Origin: Acidobacteria subdivision 13 bacterium RH2 MAG17b
GTDB lineage: Bacteria > Acidobacteriota > Terriglobia > UBA7540
Assembly (NCBI GenBank): GCA_002197525.1
Contig: NFUN01000033.1
Span: forward strand, 1-36,283
Reading direction: 5' to 3'
Length of the DNA stretch: 36,283 nt
Shown: in pieces, positions 24,994 to 31,919 of the stretch
Layout: each line of letters opens with the position of its first letter
Position numbering within the stretch: the stretch's first letter is position 1
The notes under the pieces: model-generated
Told to the model about the DNA's origin: nothing
The model's input: the letters and a program-made list of their open reading frames with translations, nothing else
Database searches by the model: none
Made by a program: the position numbers and the translations under genes

Positions 24994-25974
24994 ATGAGCA
25001 CACGGCCTGCCAATAGCCTGCCCGCTTCCGAAACCGCGCTGAATGTTGAGGAGACGCCAGCCAAGCTGAGTCTTGGGCGGCGGCTGGAGTACTGGGCCGC
25101 GAAGGGTCTGCTCGGCGCGCTTGGGAAAATACCTCACCGCGCCGCACGCAGCGTCTGCATCGCGATTGCAGCGTTAAGCTACTGGATTTGGCCGCGTCTG
25201 CGACGGACCGGCTTATGGAACCTCCAACTCGCCTATCCCGAATGGACGCCGCGCCGGCGCCGTCAAGTGTTATTCGCCAGTTTCATGAATCTCGGGCGCA
25301 TGCTCGCGGACTTCGCTCATTTCCCGCATTGGAACCGGGACAACATTGAGAGCCTGATCGTCTACGATGGATACGAGCATTTTCTCCACGCCTCGAACCA
25401 AGGAGCCGGACTGATCTTCTTGACCGCGCACTTCGGAAGCTGGGAGCTTGGATCTTTTGCGCACGGAATCTACGGGCATCCAGTAAACTTCGTGGTGCGC
25501 AGACTGGATAACCCGCTCGTAGACGGCCTTATCACCCGCTACCGCTGCCTGAGCGGAAGCCGGCCGATCGAAAAGGGCGACTTCGCCCGCCAGGCCTTGC
25601 GCGCGCTGCGGCAAGGCGAAGCTGTCGGCATCCTGATGGACCAGAACATGCTTCCGGCGGAGGGTGTCTTCGTGGATTTCTTCGGCCACAAGGCGTGCAC
25701 GACGCCTGGCCCCGCCCGCGTAGCACAGAAGACCGGCGTTCCCCTGCTGTTCGGCCTTGTCATCTGGGACTCAGCGCTCCGCAAGTACCGCTTGCGATTT
25801 GAGACCATCGAATGGGCCAAGCGGGACGATCCCGGCGAAGAGATTTTGGTCAATACAGCCCGCTTTACCGGGCGGCTCGAATACTATGTCCGGCAGCATC
25901 CTGAACAATGGCTATGGGTGCACCGGCGCTGGAAGACCCGCCCGCCCGGGGAACCGCCGATTTATCCGTTCTAG
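24994..25974 (+). CDS. LpxL/HtrB-type lipid A late acyltransferase
   Basis: A 326-residue inner-membrane acyltransferase that adds a secondary acyl chain to Kdo2-lipid A or a related lipid, taking it from acyl-ACP. The catalytic HX4E motif is His146 to Glu151 in TAHFGSWELG. Other family features are the N-terminal membrane anchor (about 48-68), NLQLAYPEW, GILMDQNMLPAEGVFVDFFG, and the C-terminal WVHRRWKTRP that ends this family. No clear ribosome binding site precedes the ATG because the upstream bases belong to a palindromic element, so a leaderless or weakly translated message is possible. lpxD follows after 213 bases. Confidence 0.88.
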   Translation: MSTRPANSLPASETALNVEETPAKLSLGRRLEYWAAKGLLGALGKIPHRAARSVCIAIAALSYWIWPRLRRTGLWNLQLAYPEWTPRRRRQVLFASFMNLGRMLADFAHFPHWNRDNIESLIVYDGYEHFLHASNQGAGLIFLTAHFGSWELGSFAHGIYGHPVNFVVRRLDNPLVDGLITRYRCLSGSRPIEKGDFARQALRALRQGEAVGILMDQNMLPAEGVFVDFFGHKACTTPGPARVAQKTGVPLLFGLVIWDSALRKYRLRFETIEWAKRDDPGEEILVNTARFTGRLEYYVRQHPEQWLWVHRRWKTRPPGEPPIYPF

Positions 25975-26047
25975 CAAGCTGCTAGAGCGCAAACCGGCAG
26001 CATCATGGACACAACTTCCTACGGATTGCCTGGAATCCTAGAGTTGT

Positions 26048-26075
26048 GAAACTTGATGCGAATGAGTCAAGTTTC
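26048..26075. other. Perfect 9-bp stem-loop
   Basis: GAAACTTGA (26048-26056) pairs with TCAAGTTTC (26067-26075) around a ten-base loop, in the lpxL-lpxD gap. It has no T-run, so it is not a classic terminator. Confidence 0.35.
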
Positions 26076-26080
26076 CATCG

Positions 26081-26187
26081 CCCCCTCACCCACGGCCCCT
26101 CTCCCCCAATTGGGGGAGAGGGTGGACCGCGTAGCGGGACGGGTGAGGGGGCATGCCTCGACAGTCTGAGGCGGAGCCTCGTTAGAC
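26081..26187. repeat. Nested palindromic repeat ending at the lpxD start
   Basis: CCCCCTCACCC (26081-26091) and GGGTGAGGGGG (26141-26151) are perfect 11-bp arms. Within them lies a 26-bp perfect palindrome (26097-26122, centre CCCAATTGGG), followed by GTAGCGGGAC. The unit closes with GCCTCG, TGAGGCGGAGCCTCG and TTAG. A shorter relative lies at 5181-5258. The final GGAG falls about ten bases before the lpxD ATG and may serve as its ribosome binding site. Confidence 0.6.
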
Positions 26188-27207
26188 ATGACGGTTGATG
26201 AAATCGCGCGTGTCGTGGCCGGAAAAGCGCACGGAGATGCCGCCCGCGAGATTCATGGCGTGGCGCAACTCGAGACCGCGTTGCCCGAAGACCTTGCGTT
26301 CGCGGAAGGAGCGCGCGCGATCGAGCGGGCAACGCGCTCGCAGGCGGGTTGCGTTCTTGTGCCGGAAGGCGCTTCCCTGCCCGGCCGGACGTTTATCACC
26401 GTAGCAAACCCGAAGCTCGCATTCATCGAAGCAGCAGAGGCGCTGAGACCACCCGAAACTCCCGCGCCCGGCGTGCATCCCACCGCAGTCGTCTCTCCGC
26501 AGGCGCAACTCGGCTCGGGCGTGTGCGTCGGACCCTACGTGGTCATCGAACCCGGCGCGAAGGTAGGAGAGTGTAGCGTGCTTGGGGCTGGCGTGTTCGT
26601 GGGCGCGGGGGCAGAGATCGGGTCGCACTCCGTGCTGCATCCCCGTGTCACTCTTTATCCGGGGGCGCGCGTTGGCAACCGCGTCGTGCTGCACGCGGGC
26701 GTTGTGATTGGAGGAGACGGATTCGGATACGTTTTCGCTGGCGGGTGCTACCGCAAGTTTCCCCAGATTGGCGGCGTTGTCATCGAAGACGAAGTTGAGA
26801 TTGGCTGCAACAGCACCATCGACCGTGGCTCGCTCGGGTCCACGGTGATTGGCTTCGGAACCAAAATCGACAACCTGGTGCAGATCGCCCACAACGTCCG
26901 GATTGGGAGGCACTGCGTGATCGCGGCCCAGACCGGAATTTCCGGCAGCAGCGAGATTGGCGATTACGTCGTAATCGGCGGCCAAGCAGGCATTGGCGAC
27001 CACGTCCGGATAGAAAACCGCGTGGTGCTCGGCGGGCAGGCGGGCGTGCTACCAGGCAAGATAGTCCGCGAGGGCAGCGTGCTTTGGGGAACTCCGGCGC
27101 GGCCGCTAGCCGAGTTCAAAAAACTGTACGCGCACTTGGCGAGCCTTCCCGATCTCGCGCGCAAGGTGAGGGAGCTTTCCCGCACGCGAATAAAGCCAAA
27201 GAGCTGA
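26188..27207 (+). CDS. lpxD: UDP-3-O-acylglucosamine N-acyltransferase
   Basis: A 339-residue enzyme of the third step of lipid A synthesis; it adds the N-linked hydroxyacyl chain from acyl-ACP. The N-terminal uridine-binding domain spans 1-95. A left-handed beta helix of hexapeptide repeats ([21 protein letters not shown] and so on) follows to about 310, with the catalytic His235 in [10 protein letters not shown], and a C-terminal helix ends the protein. Length is normal. The usual neighbours fabZ and lpxA are absent; instead the LpxL-type gene is upstream, so lipid A genes are only partly clustered here. The start lies directly behind an extragenic repeat. Confidence 0.94.
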   Translation: MTVDEIARVVAGKAHGDAAREIHGVAQLETALPEDLAFAEGARAIERATRSQAGCVLVPEGASLPGRTFITVANPKLAFIEAAEALRPPETPAPGVHPTAVVSPQAQLGSGVCVGPYVVIEPGAKVGECSVLGAGVFVGAGAEIGSHSVLHPRVTLYPGARVGNRVVLHAGVVIGGDGFGYVFAGGCYRKFPQIGGVVIEDEVEIGCNSTIDRGSLGSTVIGFGTKIDNLVQIAHNVRIGRHCVIAAQTGISGSSEIGDYVVIGGQAGIGDHVRIENRVVLGGQAGVLPGKIVREGSVLWGTPARPLAEFKKLYAHLASLPDLARKVRELSRTRIKPKS

Positions 27208-27439
27208 CAACGGTATCGGACTCCGTGGCACGCTCTGCACCCAAGGCGTAAACAATACCCCTGTGATGGATTGCGACGGAGTGAGATTAGCCGCTATTCA
27301 TGCGCCTTCCATCACCCTTTCCACTCCGCGCCAAGTGTGATAGAGTGTGACCGTTTTTGATCCAGGTGTGCACCAAATTGGCAACCACATTTTCGCGTCC
27401 TTTTCAAGCGCAGCAACAGCGTAAAAGGGGGAGCCGAAT

Positions 27440-27961
27440 ATGAAAGTGAAACTTGCGTTCCTGATTATATCCGTCATGTTGTTTGCTGGTAATCGGACGT
27501 TCGCCCGGCAGAGGCAATCGGATGGTGCTACAGCCACCGGGCAGAAGCAGCCGCCAACTGCGACTTTGGCGGGCGTCCGCAGCATTTATATCGCGCCTAT
27601 GCCCGGAGGCTTTGACCAATACTTAACTGCCGAGATCCTGCGCCGCCTGCCGCAAGGAGTTACGCTCACCCAAAAGCAGGCCAGCGCCGATGCTGTGTTG
27701 GAGGGCGTGGACGAAAACAACGCTCACGGCATAAGCCGGACCGTGAATCAGGTCTTCGGCGTCGGAGGGGGGTCTTCGGCAGCCGTGAAACTGCTTTCTC
27801 AGGATGGCCAAATTCTGTGGGCGGCAGAAAAAAGCGACCACACGATCCCGCTCTTCGGCACGCTCCGCGAGCATGGAGTTAGCAAAGTCGCGGCCAGGAT
27901 AGCCAAGAACCTAACCGGTGCGATCCGGGCGGCGCAGAAACGCGCGAAGCGTAAGAGATGA
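27440..27961 (+). CDS. Small exported protein of unknown function
   Basis: A 173-residue protein with a signal peptide (hydrophobic at about 4-17, then AGNRTFARQ). The mature part (VRSIYIAPMPGGFDQYLTAEILRRLP, then ADAVLEGVDE and VKLLSQDGQILWAAEKSD) resembles the layout of CsgG/DUF4136/LptE-like periplasmic proteins, in which a strand 'IYIAPM' precedes a 'L..A' helix. This is only a structural impression. The C-terminus is very basic (RAAQKRAKRKR). AGGGGGAG precedes the ATG. The 232-base gap before it holds no other gene. Confidence 0.7.
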   Translation: MKVKLAFLIISVMLFAGNRTFARQRQSDGATATGQKQPPTATLAGVRSIYIAPMPGGFDQYLTAEILRRLPQGVTLTQKQASADAVLEGVDENNAHGISRTVNQVFGVGGGSSAAVKLLSQDGQILWAAEKSDHTIPLFGTLREHGVSKVAARIAKNLTGAIRAAQKRAKRKR

Positions 27962-28005
27962 TTTCCGAGGGGGCGCGTCCTGGGCCAATTCTGCGCAATG
28001 GGAGA

Positions 28006-28758
28006 TCACGGGGCTTTCCAGATGACGTGGTGCTTCTTGTCGTTGCCGAACATGACAATCGAGGCGGCAGAAGTGTGTTGCGTCGCGCCCGTCGTCAGCG
28101 TAGTCGTACTGGTGCTCCCCAAGTCCATCTCGAAGCCTTGCGCGTCCCCGAGCGAGATGCTTGACTTGCCCGCCGCCGCGTTCAGGGCAAGGAACCCGCC
28201 TGCGCCTTGGAGCATTAGCTCCGGCTTCGGGGAGCTGCCCTCCACCCGGGAGCTTAGCCCTCCAAGCTCGATGGCGGTCTTGCCGTCCTCGTCGCCGAAA
28301 TACAGCCCCCACGTGCTCAACTGCATTCTGTCTACTGGGAAAAATAAATTGCCGATCTTCTGATTCTTGCTCCCCAAGAACTCAAGAGACGCGCCGTTCC
28401 CCCAGGCCAACAACCTCACTGACTCCCGTCCACTCTCGTTTGAAAAGCTGAGGCTGTCGTCGTTGAGAATGAACCGGTCGTGACCTTTGCTGTCGGAAAT
28501 CCAGATTCCCGGGTCGTCTGGCTGCATACCCACCACGGCTTCGCCCAGCGCGGCGGGTGTCGAGATCGTAATCCTCCTGTGGCCCTCTCTGTCGAGCAAT
28601 ACGAACTCATGCGCCGTCACCACATGGGGAGTGCCTCTCGTTTCACCCATGAAAGCCAGTGACCCCGCCGCGAGCACGATGACCGCCACGATCTGTTTTA
28701 GCCGCCTGTTGTCCCGCTCAAGTCTTTCCAGGCGCTTTACAAGTTCTCCTTCAGTCAT
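28006..28758 (-). CDS. Membrane-anchored protein with coiled coil and beta-repeat ectodomain, unknown function
   Basis: A 250-residue protein from the ATG at 28758, chosen because GGAGGG stands just before it; the frame is open 11 codons further upstream. Residues 1-22 form a charged coiled coil (LVKRLERLERDNRRLKQ), followed by one membrane segment (about 23-41). The rest is a series of short beta units of the type LLDREGHRRITI, IWISDSKGHDRFIL and LYFGDEDGKTAIEL, each with a turn such as DREG, DSKG or DEDG. This suggests a repeated beta fold outside the membrane. I do not recognise a named family. Confidence 0.7.
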   Translation of the reverse strand: MTEGELVKRLERLERDNRRLKQIVAVIVLAAGSLAFMGETRGTPHVVTAHEFVLLDREGHRRITISTPAALGEAVVGMQPDDPGIWISDSKGHDRFILNDDSLSFSNESGRESVRLLAWGNGASLEFLGSKNQKIGNLFFPVDRMQLSTWGLYFGDEDGKTAIELGGLSSRVEGSSPKPELMLQGAGGFLALNAAAGKSSISLGDAQGFEMDLGSTSTTTLTTGATQHTSAASIVMFGNDKKHHVIWKAP

Positions 28759-28810
28759 ACCTGTACCCTCCGTGTGATCTCTCACGGCCACTCCTTCCAG
28801 GACGCGACCG

Positions 28811-29593
28811 CTACTCCTTCCACACCTGCGAGTGACTCTCCTGCGCTGTTTTCAACTTATCAGAGAAACCCAGGTTGCAGATGTCGTTCAACGTGCTGAG
28901 TGCGGACCAGAGGTTCGCGTGGGCCGTGACCAGCGCCTCCTTTATCCATGCTATCGACGGCGGCACGTCGCTCACGGCTTTCAGCCCTTCTATGTTTGCG
29001 TGGTGGATTGAGCACGCGATGCTGTAGGGAAAATCGTACTCCTTTCTGCGTCCGATCTCCTCCGCCATTTTCCCGATAGACTTCGTGGACCACTGGAACC
29101 TCTCGCGTCCTTTGGAATTTGTGAATCGAGCTTTGACCTGGTTATACTCGTCCTCGATCTTCTTCACGTCTTCCGGGGACAAGTGCTTCACCCGATCCGG
29201 GATGTTGTCCCGCAACCATTGGTATCTGCGCCATGACAGAATCTTGCCGAACTCTACGTAATCTTCGATCTCATTTGCGTTTAGACGCAAATACTCCGCC
29301 GTCCACCGAGATTCAAACATGCCGCGCACGATCTTCATTGCACCGGGTCCGCAACCGTTCCCGCAAAGCAAAATTACGTCGATTGCCCCTGCAATCGTAG
29401 CGCGAGTCAGCTCGCAGACGACCACCTCGACCGGCTCAGCGACCTTCTTCTCGGCGGTCTGTAGCATTTCGTTGCCCAAAGCCATCAGATCAGTAATGGC
29501 ATCGAACTGCTGCTTGTACTCTTTGTATGCTACAGGCCAGAACTCTTCGAATCCGAACGTAACGCGCCGTTCTTGCTCCGGTACTGGTAACAT
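28811..29593 (-). CDS. DUF5677-like helical protein
   Basis: A 260-residue, mostly helical, soluble protein from ATG 29593, which has GAGGAG six bases upstream; the longer open frame to 29866 lacks such support. The segment TIAGAIDVILLCGNGCGPGAMKIVRGMFESRWTAEYL, spanning about residues 67-103, matches the DUF5677 pattern (small-residue helix, then R..FE....EYL). The family has no settled biochemical role and is often found in accessory regions, sometimes near defence genes. It lies just upstream of the membrane-anchored beta-repeat gene on the same strand (52 bases), so both may be one unit. Confidence 0.55.
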   Translation of the reverse strand: MLPVPEQERRVTFGFEEFWPVAYKEYKQQFDAITDLMALGNEMLQTAEKKVAEPVEVVVCELTRATIAGAIDVILLCGNGCGPGAMKIVRGMFESRWTAEYLRLNANEIEDYVEFGKILSWRRYQWLRDNIPDRVKHLSPEDVKKIEDEYNQVKARFTNSKGRERFQWSTKSIGKMAEEIGRRKEYDFPYSIACSIHHANIEGLKAVSDVPPSIAWIKEALVTAHANLWSALSTLNDICNLGFSDKLKTAQESHSQVWKE

Positions 29594-29826
29594 GAGCTTC
29601 TCCTCATTGAGAATCCCAAATCTAACGCTTGGTCCTTCTTCGCCAGAGGCTCTTGCGCCCATCTTCGGCACGCAATCCTGATGACAGAGACAGTGTGCCC
29701 CAGGGCGACGATTGCCACAGCATACATGGGCATGACAAATTCTGGCGTGGGCAGGCGCGACGGTCTCAAGATCAGTCGCCGGGGTAAACGCAATATTATT
29801 CACGGGGATGGAAGGGGAAATAGCTG

Positions 29827-30020
29827 CTAATCGCAGCCAGGCTCTGGAATTTCCAGGTCCCGGCAAATCTTCCGGGCCAGGAAGTTGTTAATCTCTGCGT
29901 GGCGGGGAACGGTGGAGACTTTCTTCTTCGCGGCATTCACGTAAACAGTGTGCTTGCCGCCTTCGCGGAGCTTCTGGCATTCGCAGGCTTCGAGATGCCG
30001 AAGCAGTTCCGGCGCTTCAC
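29827..30020 (-). pseudogene. hicA: hicA toxin gene with a one-base frameshift
   Basis: The encoded body is typical of the HicA mRNA interferase: LLRHLEACECQKLREGGKHT with the catalytic His, then VPRHAEINNFLARKICRDLEIP. The expected start is a GTG overlapping the hicB stop (GTGA, 30020-30017). From it the frame reads V-K-R-R and then shifts; one extra G after GTG AAG CGC CG would restore KRR-E-LLRHLEA, the family N-terminus. In the body's own frame there is no ATG, GTG or TTG near the right place. As sequenced, the toxin is probably not made, unless a CTG start or a sequencing error is involved. Confidence 0.75.
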
Positions 30021-30235
30021 AAGGCAGCCAAAGACACCGATTCTTTGATAACCTCCTCGCCCTGCAAGGCGTTTTCGGCCAGTTCGCGGTTCGCTTCAAA
30101 TACCAGCCGGATGGCTTGCCGAAGGTTTTGGCGAGCCTCCGCCAGTGTTGCCCCTTGCGCGTTTGCCCCAGGTAAATCCTCAACCCAGGCGATGTAACCT
30201 TCCGGCGCCTTTTTGAAGACGGCTATCAACTCCAT
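30017..30235 (-). CDS. hicB: HicB-family antitoxin
   Basis: A 72-residue HicB antitoxin: FKKAPEGYIAWVEDLPGANAQGATLAEARQNLRQAIRLV is the standard partial RNase H-like fold that caps HicA. The short C-terminal tail ends KESVSLAAL and has no evident DNA-binding domain, as in short HicB forms. AAGGGG precedes the ATG. The gene comes before the toxin gene, and its stop overlaps the toxin's GTG by two bases, so translation was coupled. The antitoxin is intact while the toxin frame is broken. Confidence 0.85.
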   Translation of the reverse strand: MELIAVFKKAPEGYIAWVEDLPGANAQGATLAEARQNLRQAIRLVFEANRELAENALQGEEVIKESVSLAAL

Positions 30236-30295
30236 GCCTTGCCCCTTTCCCAGAGCTTGCGATTTGCTCTCCTATAGTGGCGGCTTTTTTGTAGC

Positions 30296-30379
30296 GCCGG
30301 TGTCCCCACCGGCGTCTTTCGGCGCTGAGGACAGCGCCGCACCAGCGGATGTTGTCACTACAATTTGTAAACCTCAATA
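30296..30379. repeat. Three-way-junction extragenic repeat, copy C
   Basis: 84 bases that match 24880-24963 with three differences. Both arms are perfect: GCCGGTG-TCCC-CACCGGC (30296-30313) and GGCGCTG-AGGA-CAGCGCC (30321-30338). The left outer stem is TGTAGC, as in copy A, while the right is GCACCA, as in copy B, so the outer stem is mispaired and the copy looks chimeric. CCTATAGTGG (about 30271) and CCTCAATAGG (30372-30381) form weak outer inverted repeats. Confidence 0.7.
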
Positions 30380-30452
30380 GGGAAGATATTCAACTCTGTC
30401 CTTTGCGGCGCAGCGACAGTCAATGGCCCGCCATGGTGCTATGAGAGAATCC

Positions 30453-30529
30453 TGGTCGGGGCGCCCGGATTCGAACCGGGGACCTCTTGCGCCCAAGGCA
30501 AGCGCGCTACCAGGCTGCGCCACGCCCCG
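30453..30529 (-). tRNA. tRNA-Pro (anticodon UGG)
   Basis: All arms pair on the reverse strand: acceptor CGGGGCG with CGCCCCG, D stem GCGC/GCGC with loop AGCCTGGTA, anticodon stem CTTGC/GCAAG with loop CTTGGGC (anticodon TGG, U33 present, G37), and T stem CCCGG/CCGGG with TTCGAAT. A73 and CCA are encoded (ACCA at 30456-30453). It is a complete 77-base gene, standing alone between an extragenic repeat and a gene-free stretch. Confidence 0.97.
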
Positions 30530-31060
30530 TCCGGTGAAGATCGTTTTATTTTGCCGGACTTCCGGTTATCTGTCCAGTAGGATGCGGAACTCGAACGGCG
30601 CAAAGAGGCAACGGATGCGCCGCCCGCGACTTCCCTGCCGGGATGCGGTGTGTTTAGGATACAATAAACGTTCCGGTTCCTCTCTTTGAGGGGACCGCGA
30701 AATACAGTGACAACAAGCGTTGGTACGGCCTCTGGCCACAGGTCGTTTGGCGCTCAGAGAACGGGAATCCCGCCACTATATTTTGCGAAGATCAGTTGCG
30801 ATGGCTGGGTCGTTGCTGGGCGGCCCGCCTTGCCTGGATGCGTTTTGCACGGGTAAGGGCCTCAAGAACGCCATCATCTCCTGGCTCAAAATCAAAGAGC
30901 AGAGAGCCGCATCAAAACCGAGCGCCCGGAAAAGAGACCAGCACATCGCCATGACCGTCTGCCCCGATGGGCAATCCGGTGTATATTCTAGTGGCCGGGG
31001 CGCCAAATGCGAAGTCCTCGCCGAGTAAATGCGCATGACTTCTTTCGGAGACACTGACTG
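30530..31060. other. Gene-free 530-base region
   Basis: No credible coding region; short open frames here have no motifs and biased, shadow-like composition. It holds a -10-like TACAAT (about 30659), an imperfect hairpin at about 30671-30695 (CGGTTCCTC against GAGGGGACCG), and a decayed palindromic stretch at about 30722-30780 (GGCCTCTGGCC followed by GCGCTCAGAGAACG) that resembles 6734-6775. The tRNA-Pro promoter must lie at its left end. Confidence 0.45.
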
Positions 31061-31720
31061 ATGAGCTTGAGATTATTTGCAGCCGAAGCACTGACGGATT
31101 TCGCTACGACCGCCGCCTTCTCGCCCAGTTCCAGCCATCTAGCCTCGGCCATGCTGGAACCGCTGCCGCTTGCGGAGGCCCGTATCGCGATTGAATTCGG
31201 CGCGGGTACCGGCGCCATCACGCGAGCCTTGCTCAACGAGTTGCCGGCCCACGCCCGGTTGCTGGTCTTTGAAATCAATCCGCGCTTCATCGAATACTTG
31301 AAAAGGAATTTCCCAGACCCGCGCCTGGTTCTGATCAACTCAAGCGTTGAAAATGTTGACTCGGAACTTCGGCGGCGCGGCTACGATCGTGTGGATGCGG
31401 TGGCGTCGTCGCTAGGCTTGGGGCTTATGTCCGATCGCCAGCATCACGCCCTTTTTAAGCGGCTTCTGCCCTTTCTGCATGAAAAGACAGTATTTACTCA
31501 ATATCAGTATATCCAATGCCTGCAGTTCACAAACGGCAAGCTGCGCCGGCTCGACCTTCCGCGGCTACTCGGCCGTTATTTCGATTCCGTCCAATCGAGA
31601 ATAGTGTGGCGCAACCTGCCGCCTGCCTTTGTGTTCACATGCCACGTTGGGAGCCGGAAAAGCGGTCTGCGTCAGGCTGCCAGACGGCGCAAGCCTCCGG
31701 CAGGGCGCGCAAGGCGCTAG
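31061..31720 (+). CDS. Phospholipid N-methyltransferase-like SAM methyltransferase
   Basis: A 219-residue Rossmann methyltransferase. SAM-binding motif I is AIEFGAGTGAITRAL (about 43-57), followed by LLVFEINPRFIEYL (motif II, acidic Glu). Around motif IV is DAVASSLGLGLMS, and TVFTQYQYIQ follows. The opening FSPSSSHLASAM and this order match small PmtA/PEMT-like phospholipid N-methyltransferases (COG3963), related to but distinct from the rRNA dimethylase KsgA. It would methylate phosphatidylethanolamine toward phosphatidylcholine at the inner membrane. GGAG lies ten bases before the ATG. The last 20 residues are highly basic. Confidence 0.72.
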   Translation: MSLRLFAAEALTDFATTAAFSPSSSHLASAMLEPLPLAEARIAIEFGAGTGAITRALLNELPAHARLLVFEINPRFIEYLKRNFPDPRLVLINSSVENVDSELRRRGYDRVDAVASSLGLGLMSDRQHHALFKRLLPFLHEKTVFTQYQYIQCLQFTNGKLRRLDLPRLLGRYFDSVQSRIVWRNLPPAFVFTCHVGSRKSGLRQAARRRKPPAGRARR

Positions 31721-31879
31721 CCCCTTGTAAAACATATTCTTTCAGAGGTCGAACGGGATAATTGTTGGCGTGGCTCTTGTGCTGGGCGAAGCATCTCTTC
31801 GTGATTGTGAAGCCAGAAGCGCCATTTGCGTCGCATGTGAAGATGAGCATTTCAACAAACTGCGGCTAGTATCCGAAAT

Positions 31880-31908
31880 TTGTAGGGCCGCGACCAATCA
31901 TGTAGAAT
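31880..31908 (+). promoter_or_regulatory. Probable promoter of the helicase gene
   Basis: TTGTAG (31880-31885), 17 bases, then TAGAAT (31903-31908). Transcription would start about five bases before the ATG at 31920, giving a nearly leaderless message; no ribosome binding site is seen. Confidence 0.5.
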
Positions 31909-31919
31909 GGCAACCTGGC

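Noticed and set aside
30720-31028. A 102-codon frame between tRNA-Pro and the methyltransferase.
   Set aside because: It begins inside a decayed palindromic repeat, shows no family resemblance and no ribosome binding site.
31061-31720. Calling the methyltransferase KsgA (16S rRNA dimethylase).
   Set aside because: It is too short, lacks the KsgA C-terminal domain and the NLPYN-type catalytic motif, and fits the phospholipid N-methyltransferase layout better.
31770-31919. A 50-residue N-terminal extension of the helicase.
   Set aside because: A promoter lies inside this stretch, the residues do not resemble helicase, and PcrA homology starts right after the ATG at 31920.
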